Shown: one piece after another, positions 42,166-50,777 of the stretch
How the letters are laid out: each line of letters begins with the position of its first letter
Numbering within the stretch: the first letter of the stretch is position 1
Assembly: GCA_902526075.1 (NCBI GenBank)
Contig: CABZJM010000006.1
Span: 1-64,000 of the forward strand
DNA: 64,000 nt
DNA from: an uncultured Bacteroidota bacterium
Lineage (GTDB): Bacteria; Bacteroidota; Bacteroidia; Flavobacteriales; Flavobacteriaceae
Direction: 5' to 3'
Made by a program: the position numbers and the translations under genes
Notes under the pieces: model-generated
Told to the model about the DNA's origin: nothing
Databases searched by the model: none
Seen by the model: only the letters and a program-made list of their open reading frames with translations

Positions 42166-43023
42166 CTAGCCAAGAGCTACATCTAATCCCATCATAACAA
42201 CAAAACCCAAAATTAGTCCCATTGTTGCAATGTCGGTGTTTCCACCACTTTGGCTTTCGGGAATCACCTCTTCAACTGTAATAAATATCATAGCTCCAGC
42301 AGCAAATGCTAGTGCATAAGGAAGTATTGGGTATATTGTAATTACGATAGCAGCACCAATAACAGCAAATATTGGTTCAACAATTGCAGAGAGTTGCCCC
42401 CATTGCCATGACTTAGTTCTACTAAATCCAGCTCGTCTCATTGGCATAGAAACCGCAAATCCCTCAGGTGCATTTTGTAAACCCATTCCTATTGCTAACG
42501 CTATAGCTCCACCTAATGTCAAGCCTATATCCATACCCGATGCTATTGCGCCAAAAGCGACTCCAACAGCTAGCCCTTCAGGAATATTGTGTATAGCTAT
42601 TGCAAGAACTAATAATTCGGTTTTCTTTAAGTCTGTTTTTGGGCCCTCTGCTTCTTCAATTTTTTTAAATAAATGTAAATGAGGAATTTTTTTGTCTAAA
42701 AAATAAATGAAGAAAGCACCAAAGAAAAACCCAATCGCAGGCGGAATAAATGATGGTAGAGCTGTAAGACCTAATTCATTTTGCTTTTCAACAGCATCAA
42801 TTGCCGGAGATAAAAGAGACCAAAAACTTGCAGCTATCATGACACCTCCTGTAAAGCCAAGAGAGGCGTCAAGCAATTTTCGATTTGCTGACTTAAAGAA
42901 AAAAACTAATCCAGCACCAACCGCAGTAAGAATCCAGGTGAATAACCCGGCACAAAAAGCTTGTAATATCGGATCACTTAAGCCGATAAAAAAATTTTCT
43001 AGTGTAGTTGAAATACTTTCCAT
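42166..43023 (-). CDS. ZIP family metal transporter
   Basis: A 285-residue transporter of the ZIP family that imports Zn2+ or Fe2+. Eight helices are predicted. The metal-site motifs are HNIPEGLAVGVAFGA in helix 4 and QNAPEGFAVSMPMRRAG in helix 5, with VEEVIPES near the end. A histidine-bearing loop (KKIPHLHLF) lies before helix 4. I took the start at 43023 because MESISTTLENF precedes the first helix naturally. An upstream ATG would add 38 residues across the promoter region. Confidence 0.88.
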   Translation of the reverse strand: MESISTTLENFFIGLSDPILQAFCAGLFTWILTAVGAGLVFFFKSANRKLLDASLGFTGGVMIAASFWSLLSPAIDAVEKQNELGLTALPSFIPPAIGFFFGAFFIYFLDKKIPHLHLFKKIEEAEGPKTDLKKTELLVLAIAIHNIPEGLAVGVAFGAIASGMDIGLTLGGAIALAIGMGLQNAPEGFAVSMPMRRAGFSRTKSWQWGQLSAIVEPIFAVIGAAIVITIYPILPYALAFAAGAMIFITVEEVIPESQSGGNTDIATMGLILGFVVMMGLDVALG

Positions 43024-43076
43024 AATTGTGTTTGGTGAAAATAATAAAACAAATGATATATTTAGAGAAAACGTTT

Positions 43077-43084
43077 TATATTTG
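43077..43084 (+). promoter_or_regulatory. -7 element for the bacilliredoxin gene
   Basis: TATATTTG fits TAnnTTTG and lies 24 bases before the ATG. Confidence 0.5.
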
Positions 43085-43108
43085 CAGTAATTTATAATTA
43101 TTCTAGAT

Positions 43109-43519
43109 ATGTACCCAGAAAAATTAGTTTTACCCATGAGAAAACAACTTACCGATCAAGGGTTTAGTGAGTTAAAGTCAGTTCATGATGTTGATGAAAT
43201 GATCTCTAATGAAGGCACAACTTTGGTAGTTGTAAATTCAGTTTGTGGATGTGCAGCAGCTAATGCAAGACCTGGCGCAATTACAAGTTTAATTAATGAT
43301 AAAAAGCCCGATCATCTAACAACCGCTTTTGCAGGGGTGGATCGAGATGCGGTTGAAAAAGTCAGGTATTATCTAGCGCCATTTCCTCCTAGCTCACCTG
43401 CAATTGCATTATTTAAAAATGGTGAATTAGTACATATGCTTGAAAGACATCATATTGAAGGTAGATCTGCTGAAATGATTTCTCAAAATTTAAAAGGTGC
43501 TTATAACGAGCACTGCTAG
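43109..43519 (+). CDS. Bacilliredoxin (BrxA/BrxB, YphP family)
   Basis: A 136-residue thioredoxin-like protein with the CGC redox motif at residues 46-48 (SVCGCAAANARPGA). In Firmicutes these enzymes remove bacillithiol from proteins under oxidative stress, and Bacteroidetes also carry the family. Further matches are DRDAVEKVRYYLAPFPPSSP and the end ERHHIEGRSAEMI. The stop overlaps the convergent TonB-plug gene by four bases. Confidence 0.88.
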   Translation: MYPEKLVLPMRKQLTDQGFSELKSVHDVDEMISNEGTTLVVVNSVCGCAAANARPGAITSLINDKKPDHLTTAFAGVDRDAVEKVRYYLAPFPPSSPAIALFKNGELVHMLERHHIEGRSAEMISQNLKGAYNEHC

Positions 43520-45537
43520 TTGTAATATCTAAGAATATCAAGGTTAACCTTTTGTTTTAGTTTATTAAGGTTAATTACTTCCATCTTTTTTATCTCGTTA
43601 GGTCTTCCGTAATTTTTAAAAACTGTATATTTTATATAGGTTGGATTGGATTCGTCTTGAATTGAATAATTTTCAATATTAATTATCCATTTTCCTCTAT
43701 CTGATTTCTCGATTATGAATTCCTCAGTATTATATCCATAATTAAGTTCATCTTCCAATAGTTCTTTATCATCTAAAACTGTGTGTGACCAGCTATAGTA
43801 TTTATTTTTTGGATCAACAAATTGAACATTAAACTCAACTGCTGGATCATTCCAATCAAAAATAATTCTGTAATCAAACCCAAAGTTTCTCCAATCATTT
43901 TTTGGAACATATGTCTTTAATGTCTTTAAGGGAAAGGAAGTCTGACTTAATTTATCAAACTTAGTCCAATACAGGTGGGCAGCCTCGTTAACAACAGTTT
44001 CTTGAAGACCAAGCATATTTACATTCTTTAGCTTATTATTTAACATTAAATCGTATAGGCTAGCCGCTAATTCATAATCATGATTTTCTTTATATATCAA
44101 TACCAAATCCCTGTATGATTGTTCGTCAAGTGGTCGTATTGAAAGTAATCTCTGATATATAATTTTTGCTGTTTGAAAATCTCCAATTTTTTCAAGATGA
44201 TAAGCAATTGTTTTTAGAGCCTTAGGGTTGTCCTTTGCTTTTTTTGCAATTGATTTTAGTATACTAACTGCGAATTCTTGATCGATTTTTTTAAAATAAT
44301 TAAACGACTCAATGTGGAATAAAACAGATAATTCATAAACTCCAGTACTTAAACTTGAAAATTGGTTTTTTGCCTCGTCAAAAGATTCTGCTGCATTATA
44401 GTCTTTAATATAATAAGGTACTATAGAATCAAATGCTATTCTAGGTGTTTGCTCATTGTAATCATTTCCTTTAACTTTTAAGTTGTTTAACAATCTTTGA
44501 ACCTTTCTTGATAAGGATTTCATTTTTATTAAAAAAACCCCTCCTCTACCTTGACTTCCATAACGATTTGTTGCTGCTAATGATCTCAGTAGAGTTATAC
44601 TTTCTATCTGTTGAGGATCTATAAAATCCGGAACTTCATTATAAATTAAACCCTCAATATCAAAAATTGCAGCTGCAGAATTATTGATGGAAAGTGACCC
44701 ACCTCTTACATAAATTTGAGCCTGATTACCCGTTGCTGCACCATTTTGATTATATGCAATTTGTACATTTGTAAACTTACCACGAATTGCATCTACAATT
44801 GAAACAGCCCCAGGCGAAATATCTTCTGATGTAATCATAGAGGTTGAGAAACCAACAGATTTTTTTTTCTTTTTTCCATAACCTGTATCTACTTCGTCCC
44901 TTAACTCAGTGGTTCCAGTTATAGTTACTTGATCTAGAATTTGGGTATCTGTCTTTAGCAAAATATACTTGTCATCGAGGCTCTCAATGAGTAATTGCTT
45001 TTCAATCATTCCTAAATAATTAACAACAATAACATCATTAAGGTTTGCTTTAATTCTAAAAAAACCTTCAAAATCTGATTTAGCTTCAATTAAAGAATTC
45101 TCGATTTTTATTGATGCTCCCTGTATTGGGCCCTTTACACTAAAAACCTTTCCAAAAATATAATTGTCTTTAGTATCTTCTTCATTAAACCATAAACTTG
45201 AATTATTAGCTTTCTTTAGAAAAACTTTATTTGTGTTTTTTAGAAATTTATAAAGATTTTCAGCGGTGGTTTTTATTGTATCATATCCTTGGGCTGAAAC
45301 CATAAAAATATCATTTTTTTCAACACTCCTCTGTAAATAATTTAAAGAGAAATTACCTTTATCATCAGCTAATGCACCAATATTTTTATTTAAGAATTTG
45401 ACTTCAGAGAACTGAATTCCAGTTTGAGTTTCATAGTCTAGTACCTGAGCATTTATATTAATCTCTACAAAGTCATCTTGTTGAGAATATAAAAATTGAA
45501 CTGTAGAAAATATAAGTATTACAAATACCTTTTTCAA
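43516..45537 (-). CDS. TonB-plug domain protein with TPR repeats, no barrel
   Basis: A 673-residue exported protein (signal peptide MKKVFVILIFSTVQFLYSQ). It has two carboxypeptidase regulatory-like segments (about residues 25-105 and 125-195), then a TonB-receptor plug (about 200-345: SMITSEDISPGAVSIVDAIR, IYVRGGSLSINNSAAAIFDI, IESITLLRSLAATNRYGSQG). Instead of a beta-barrel it continues with TPR-like helices (about 380-520: DFQTAKIIYQRLLSIRPLDE). The end is a beta domain. The plug without a barrel suggests a periplasmic partner or scaffold of SusCD-like systems rather than a transporter. Confidence 0.72.
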   Translation of the reverse strand: MKKVFVILIFSTVQFLYSQQDDFVEININAQVLDYETQTGIQFSEVKFLNKNIGALADDKGNFSLNYLQRSVEKNDIFMVSAQGYDTIKTTAENLYKFLKNTNKVFLKKANNSSLWFNEEDTKDNYIFGKVFSVKGPIQGASIKIENSLIEAKSDFEGFFRIKANLNDVIVVNYLGMIEKQLLIESLDDKYILLKTDTQILDQVTITGTTELRDEVDTGYGKKKKKSVGFSTSMITSEDISPGAVSIVDAIRGKFTNVQIAYNQNGAATGNQAQIYVRGGSLSINNSAAAIFDIEGLIYNEVPDFIDPQQIESITLLRSLAATNRYGSQGRGGVFLIKMKSLSRKVQRLLNNLKVKGNDYNEQTPRIAFDSIVPYYIKDYNAAESFDEAKNQFSSLSTGVYELSVLFHIESFNYFKKIDQEFAVSILKSIAKKAKDNPKALKTIAYHLEKIGDFQTAKIIYQRLLSIRPLDEQSYRDLVLIYKENHDYELAASLYDLMLNNKLKNVNMLGLQETVVNEAAHLYWTKFDKLSQTSFPLKTLKTYVPKNDWRNFGFDYRIIFDWNDPAVEFNVQFVDPKNKYYSWSHTVLDDKELLEDELNYGYNTEEFIIEKSDRGKWIINIENYSIQDESNPTYIKYTVFKNYGRPNEIKKMEVINLNKLKQKVNLDILRYYN

Positions 45538-45602
45538 GAATCTAAGTTTGATACTAATATCTTATTTTTTTAGAATAGTAGGTGTTAAAAAACACATAAT
45601 AT

Positions 45603-46379
45603 TTAGTTAAAGTCCGGCTTTTTCTTGTTTAAAAAAGCTGATGTTCCCTTAATGAATTCTTTTGTTTCAAAACACTTGCTGAATTCGTTTATTTCAAATT
45701 CATAACCATTAACATCTTGATCAAAATTAGCATTTACGCTTTTAATTGCATTTTTTATAGCATTTGACGAATTTGACAATATTTTTTGGGCTAGTTCTTT
45801 AGCAAAAACCATTAATTGATCTTGAGGGGTTTTATAATTTATCAAGCCAAATGCTAAAGCATCATCAGCATCTATCATTTTTGCAGTTAAAATCATGTCT
45901 AGAGCCCTTCCTTTTCCGATTAGCTGGGGCAATCTTTGAGTCCCACCATAGCCAGGAATAACACCTAACGAAACTTCAGGCAAACCCATTTTAGAATTTT
46001 CTGAGGCTATCCTAATATGACATGCCAATGCTATCTCCAATCCTCCACCGAGTGCATACCCATTTATTGCGGCGATTATTGGCTTTGGACAACTTTCTAT
46101 GGTTTCGGACAATATTTTATGACCTGATTCTGAAAGCTCATATGCTTCTTCCATAGAAAAATTTACAAACTCTTTAATATCTGCTCCTGCAACAAATGCT
46201 TTATCACCAGCTCCTGTAATAATTATTAGCCTCACATCAGGATTTATAACTGATGATTTAACCGCGTGATCTAGTTCTGAAAAAGTTTCAATATTTAAAG
46301 CATTTAGGTTTTTTGGTCGATTTATAGAAATTATATTAATTCTGTTATCAATTTCATATGTAAGATTATTATAAGACAT
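45603..46379 (-). CDS. Enoyl-CoA hydratase/isomerase (crotonase family)
   Basis: A 258-residue cytoplasmic enzyme adding water to 2-enoyl-CoA in fatty-acid or amino-acid breakdown. The oxyanion-hole segments are AFVAGADIKEF (about 61-71) and NGYALGGGLEIALAC (107-120). The two catalytic glutamates of true hydratases are present at E115 and E135 (GLPEVSLGVIPGYGGTQRL). It lies 5 bases after the sensor kinase gene on the same strand, so the two may be co-transcribed. Confidence 0.88.
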   Translation of the reverse strand: MSYNNLTYEIDNRINIISINRPKNLNALNIETFSELDHAVKSSVINPDVRLIIITGAGDKAFVAGADIKEFVNFSMEEAYELSESGHKILSETIESCPKPIIAAINGYALGGGLEIALACHIRIASENSKMGLPEVSLGVIPGYGGTQRLPQLIGKGRALDMILTAKMIDADDALAFGLINYKTPQDQLMVFAKELAQKILSNSSNAIKNAIKSVNANFDQDVNGYEFEINEFSKCFETKEFIKGTSAFLNKKKPDFN

Positions 46380-46384
46380 ATAAA

Positions 46385-47818
46385 TTATTTTTTTGGAAAG
46401 GTAATATTAAATGTTGTTCCTACATTACTTTTCGAGGTAAATGTAATACTACCGTTATATGCAGTGATTATGTTTTTTATCATCGATAATCCTAACCCCA
46501 TACCACTTGATTTTGTCGTAAAACTTGGTTCAAATATTTTTTCTGTATCTGTTTTAGAAATTCCATAACCATTGTCCGAAATTGAAATATTTATATTATC
46601 ATTTTTTTCAGAAATATTTACTGATATTTCAGGTTTTCTATCCTCTGGAATTGCTTGGAATGCATTTTTTAGTAAGTTAGTTATAACCCTAATGAGTTGC
46701 GTTCTGTCAAAATTAGCTTGTATTTTGCCAGATGAAGAGTTAAAGCTTATCTGGTCTCTGTTAAAAATATCAATTGCAAGTTCAACCACTTCAACTACAT
46801 TTAATTCTTCTTTTTTGGGTTCAGGCATCTCTGCAAAATCTGAAAAAGCGGTAGCAATTGAACTCATAGTGTCTATCTGCTGAATCAAAGAATAACTAAA
46901 TTCTTTGATTCTTTGCTTACTGAATTCTTGTCCTTTACTAAAGCCACGTTCAAAAGTTTGAATACTTAATCTCATCGGAGTTAACGGATTTTTAATTTCG
47001 TGTGCTACTTGTTTTGCCATTTCTCTCCATGCTGTTTCTCTTTCACTCTTTGCAAGCTTGACAGCACTGCTTTTAAGTTTGTCTATCATTGTATTGTAAG
47101 AATCAATGAGTGCAACTACCTCTTTGGGTGTATTTTTGACATTAATTTTAAAATTTTGATTTTGAAGGTTAGTTCTTTTTATAGTTTCACCAATAGAATC
47201 CAATGATTTTGTAACAAAATTTGAGATAAAATATGCAATAATAAACGCTATCAAGATCATATTACCGTGTACAAAGCCTAAGCTGATTAAAAATCCGCTA
47301 AGCTCTTCCTTACTACTTGAGTCATCAGCAAAATACGGAATATATATTATACCCAAAGGTTGGTTATTAAAGTTTGAGACTAAATTATAAGATGATTTAA
47401 AGTAACTTGAGTTTTTATCATCTATAACATACCTCGGAGAATTATCATTTTGAAAGTATTCTAAAATTTCATCATCCAAAATTGTGGTGCCCCTGACTCC
47501 GGTCAGAGCAGTTGAACTTTTTAGTAATACACCATCCAAGTTATATAATTCAAATTCCAAATTATGTACATCAGCCATTTCCAATATCATACTATTATTT
47601 AATGAATTAATTGAGTTTATTTCGTTTTTTTGCAACTCGTACTTAATATCAACTAATAGATTATTTTCTTTTCTTTCTAATCTTCCTTCATGATATTCAG
47701 AGTTTTTTTTATTGAATTGAAATAAAGTTACCCCTGCAATCATTATAGATTCAACAACAATAAAGACCATCATGTAGTAGAAAATTCTTGAACTTAATGA
47801 AATATTATTGTCTGGCAT
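46385..47818 (-). CDS. Membrane sensor histidine kinase (NtrY-like)
   Basis: A 477-residue kinase with two helices (about residues 12-33 and 178-200) flanking a periplasmic sensor region, then a HAMP-like linker (TKSLDSIGETIKRTNLQNQN). The phosphoacceptor is H273 in MAKQVAHEIKNPLTPMRLSI, and the LTP after HEIKNP is typical of NtrY-type kinases. The ATPase part shows N (LLKNAFQAI), G1 (DNGYGI) and G2 (GMGLGLSM) boxes. No response regulator is adjacent, so its partner is elsewhere. Confidence 0.88.
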   Translation of the reverse strand: MPDNNISLSSRIFYYMMVFIVVESIMIAGVTLFQFNKKNSEYHEGRLERKENNLLVDIKYELQKNEINSINSLNNSMILEMADVHNLEFELYNLDGVLLKSSTALTGVRGTTILDDEILEYFQNDNSPRYVIDDKNSSYFKSSYNLVSNFNNQPLGIIYIPYFADDSSSKEELSGFLISLGFVHGNMILIAFIIAYFISNFVTKSLDSIGETIKRTNLQNQNFKINVKNTPKEVVALIDSYNTMIDKLKSSAVKLAKSERETAWREMAKQVAHEIKNPLTPMRLSIQTFERGFSKGQEFSKQRIKEFSYSLIQQIDTMSSIATAFSDFAEMPEPKKEELNVVEVVELAIDIFNRDQISFNSSSGKIQANFDRTQLIRVITNLLKNAFQAIPEDRKPEISVNISEKNDNINISISDNGYGISKTDTEKIFEPSFTTKSSGMGLGLSMIKNIITAYNGSITFTSKSNVGTTFNITFPKK

Positions 47819-47928
47819 TTGTATAATTTGAATGGGTTAGCCGTAAGTTTAAATTAAATTTAGTAATAATTTAAAAATCTCGAAATTTTCACAACATCTA
47901 AATAAAAATATTTAGAAGATTAAATTCA

Positions 47929-47936
47929 TATCTTTG
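47929..47936 (+). promoter_or_regulatory. -7 element for the serine hydrolase operon
   Basis: TATCTTTG matches TAnnTTTG and lies 16 bases before the ATG. No clear -33 TTG is found. Confidence 0.45.
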
Positions 47937-47952
47937 GCAAAAATTACAGATA

Positions 47953-49092
47953 ATGAAAAATATTTTAAAATGGACACTTATTGTTTTGGGAGTTCTTATT
48001 TTATTGATTTATATTTTTAATATTGATTATGTTTTTAAGGGTGTACGAACAATTTATTTTACCGGAAATAATACTGCTTTTATTTTCGATTACGAATTTT
48101 TTGATAATAGGGAAATAAAAAGTACTAACCCTCAACCTTGGGCTCTACACAAACTATATAATACTGTCAATGAATCTGATAAACTCAAAGGGTTGAATAA
48201 TGATAGAAAAACAAAATCTTTCTTAGTAATTAAAAACGATAGCATACTGTTCGAAAAGTATAGTGATGGCCACAAACAAACCGATATATCAAATACCTTT
48301 TCGGTTTCAAAAAGTATTGTAGTTAGTATGATGGGTAAGGCTATTATGGATGGTAAAATAAAAAGTCTGGAACAGCCAGTTAGTGATTTCTTTGAGGAGT
48401 ATAAAGATGGAATGGCAGGTGAATTAACTGTCGGTGACTTGGCCTCAATGTCATCTGGAATGGAATGGAGTGAAAAATATTATAATCCAATTAATATAAC
48501 CTCTGAAAGTTATTTTACTGATGATTTAAGATCAGTTATTTTAAGACAAAAGATTGTAAAAAAACCTGGCCAAGGATTTAGGTACTCTAGTGGAGATACT
48601 CAGCTGTTAGGGATGGTGATTGAAAAAGCTACGGGAACTATACTTAGCGATTATTTAACCCAAAACTTCTGGATTCCAATGGGGGCAGAAACCACTGCAT
48701 TATGGCAGATTGACAGTGAAGAATCTGGAATGGAAAAAACATACTGTTGTATCTCGGCAACTGCAAGGGATCTTGCAAGATTTGGTAAACTATATATTAA
48801 CAAGGGAAAATGGGGTGATGCTGAAATTCTTGACTCAACTTTTGTTGAACTTTTTTTAAATCCTGTCTTTGATGAAACTCCTTCCTATGGTTATGGCTGG
48901 TGGTTATACAAATATAAAGGAAAAAAAGTTTTTACAATGAATGGTCACAGGGGACAATTTGTCATCTCCTTTCCCGATGAGAATATAATTATTGTTAGAC
49001 AAGGCGAGGATAATGAAAAGGGGGGCGATGGTACAGGTGATTTATTTCAGTATATTTCTGAAGGATATAAATTAGCAACAGCAATTGAATAA
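47953..49092 (+). CDS. Serine hydrolase, beta-lactamase class C fold
   Basis: A 379-residue protein with an N-terminal membrane helix (WTLIVLGVLILLIYIF) and a periplasmic class C beta-lactamase/DD-peptidase-like domain. The nucleophile is S117 in SVSK (117-120). The Y-x-S/N motif is in FRYSSGDTQLLG, and the third motif is HRG in MNGHRGQFVISFP. Such hydrolases act on peptides, esters or cell-wall pieces. With the double ABC ATPase next door, a peptide-handling role is plausible. Confidence 0.82.
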   Translation: MKNILKWTLIVLGVLILLIYIFNIDYVFKGVRTIYFTGNNTAFIFDYEFFDNREIKSTNPQPWALHKLYNTVNESDKLKGLNNDRKTKSFLVIKNDSILFEKYSDGHKQTDISNTFSVSKSIVVSMMGKAIMDGKIKSLEQPVSDFFEEYKDGMAGELTVGDLASMSSGMEWSEKYYNPINITSESYFTDDLRSVILRQKIVKKPGQGFRYSSGDTQLLGMVIEKATGTILSDYLTQNFWIPMGAETTALWQIDSEESGMEKTYCCISATARDLARFGKLYINKGKWGDAEILDSTFVELFLNPVFDETPSYGYGWWLYKYKGKKVFTMNGHRGQFVISFPDENIIIVRQGEDNEKGGDGTGDLFQYISEGYKLATAIE

Positions 49093-49095
49093 TAT

Positions 49096-50775
49096 TTGAA
49101 ATTAAATAAGGAAATAATACTTAATGTGAATAATCTCTGTGTTAAAACTACAGAGAACTCACAGCATCAAAATTTAATAGACGGGGTTTCATTAGACATA
49201 AAAAAAAATGAAATTGTTGGGCTTATTGGAGAATCTGGAAGTGGTAAATCCCTAACCTCATTGAGTATTCTTGGGCTTCTAGAAAAAAATAAGTTTGATA
49301 TCTCTGGTGAAATTATCTTTAACGGAAACAACCTTTTAGATTTAGACAATAATGCAATGATGGAAATCAGGGGGTCTGAAATTTCAATGATTTTTCAAGA
49401 ACCAATGAGTGCTCTAAATCCAACAATGAAAATCGGCGAACAAATTTTTGAGGTTTTTAAAGCTCACAAAAACTTATCCTTTGAGCACACAACAAAAAGA
49501 ATAAAAAAACTAATCAAAAAAGTAAAACTAGATAATGTAGAAAATTTACTAGACAAGTACCCACATCAAATTTCAGGAGGCCAAAAACAAAGAGTGATGA
49601 TTGTCATGGCGTTGTCATGTAATCCACAACTACTCATCGCAGATGAACCAACCACTGCCTTAGATGTTACAATTCAAAAAGAGATAATTGAAATTTTAAA
49701 AAATCTGCAAAAAAGTGAAAAATTGTCAATATTATTTATCTCTCACGATTTGAGACTTGTGTCGAATATTTCAGATAAGATTTTAATTATGAAAAATGGA
49801 AAAATAATTGAGGGAGGTTCAAATAAAAATATCATAAATTATCCTAAAGAAAACTACACTAAAGCTCTTTTATCTTTGATAATTAATGATAAAAAAAGAT
49901 TAAAAAAATTGCCAACTGTAGAAAGTTTTAATAAAAATTTTAAAGAAGAAGCTGAAACAGAAAAGGAAAGAAATAAAAGAATAAAAAGCATCTATTCTGG
50001 TAAACCAATCTTGGAAATTAAAAACGTTTCAAAGTTCTATAATACATCAAAAAATTTGTTTAGAAACAATAAAAGCTTTAAAGCTCTTTCACAAATAAGT
50101 TTAAAATTATTTAAAGGCGAAACTTTAGGCTTAATCGGTGAGTCTGGGTCAGGAAAAACAACGTTATCAAACGCTATTCTTAAAATTCATGAATTTGAAA
50201 AAGGTGAAATTCTATTTAAGGGAAAAGATATTTCAAAAATTAAAGAAAGAGAATTACTTGAGTTTAGAAAAAATGTTCAAATAATTTTTCAAGATCCTTA
50301 CGCCTCTCTTAACCCACTTCAAAATATATTTCAAATAATTTCAGAACCTATAAAGTTTCATAGAATCTGTTTAAAGAATGAAGTTTTTGAAAAATGTAAA
50401 GAGTTGATAAGCGATGTTGGGCTTAATGAAAATTTTTTGAGTCGGTACCCTCACGAACTTTCAGGTGGGCAGAGACAAAGAGTTTGTATAGCCAGAGCTA
50501 TAAGTGTTAATCCAGAAGTACTTATTTGTGATGAGTCTGTTTCTGCTCTTGATGTTTCAATCCAGGCAAAAGTGTTAAACTTATTAAATTTACTCAAGAA
50601 AAAATATAACTTTACATATATATTTATTTCTCACGATCTTTCAGTTGTTAAGTATATGTCTGATAAAATAATAGTGCTTTACAATGGTAAAATAGTTGAT
50701 TATCAAGATGCTGATATACTTTTTGAGAAGCCAAAAGATAATTATACCAAAAAACTAATTAAGGCATCATACTAG
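49096..50775 (+). CDS. Fused double ABC ATPase (dipeptide/oligopeptide type)
   Basis: A 559-residue protein made of two DppD/DppF-like ATPases. The first has Walker A GESGSGKS (about 43-50), signature ISGGQKQRV and Walker B LLIADEPT. The second has GESGSGKT (about 350), LSGGQRQRV and VLICDES. The second Walker B ends in DES rather than DEP, which is common in this group. Partner permeases are not in the window. The start is TTG, three bases after the hydrolase stop. The acetoacetyl-CoA synthetase follows after two bases. Confidence 0.88.
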   Translation: MKLNKEIILNVNNLCVKTTENSQHQNLIDGVSLDIKKNEIVGLIGESGSGKSLTSLSILGLLEKNKFDISGEIIFNGNNLLDLDNNAMMEIRGSEISMIFQEPMSALNPTMKIGEQIFEVFKAHKNLSFEHTTKRIKKLIKKVKLDNVENLLDKYPHQISGGQKQRVMIVMALSCNPQLLIADEPTTALDVTIQKEIIEILKNLQKSEKLSILFISHDLRLVSNISDKILIMKNGKIIEGGSNKNIINYPKENYTKALLSLIINDKKRLKKLPTVESFNKNFKEEAETEKERNKRIKSIYSGKPILEIKNVSKFYNTSKNLFRNNKSFKALSQISLKLFKGETLGLIGESGSGKTTLSNAILKIHEFEKGEILFKGKDISKIKERELLEFRKNVQIIFQDPYASLNPLQNIFQIISEPIKFHRICLKNEVFEKCKELISDVGLNENFLSRYPHELSGGQRQRVCIARAISVNPEVLICDESVSALDVSIQAKVLNLLNLLKKKYNFTYIFISHDLSVVKYMSDKIIVLYNGKIVDYQDADILFEKPKDNYTKKLIKASY

Positions 50776-50777
50776 CT

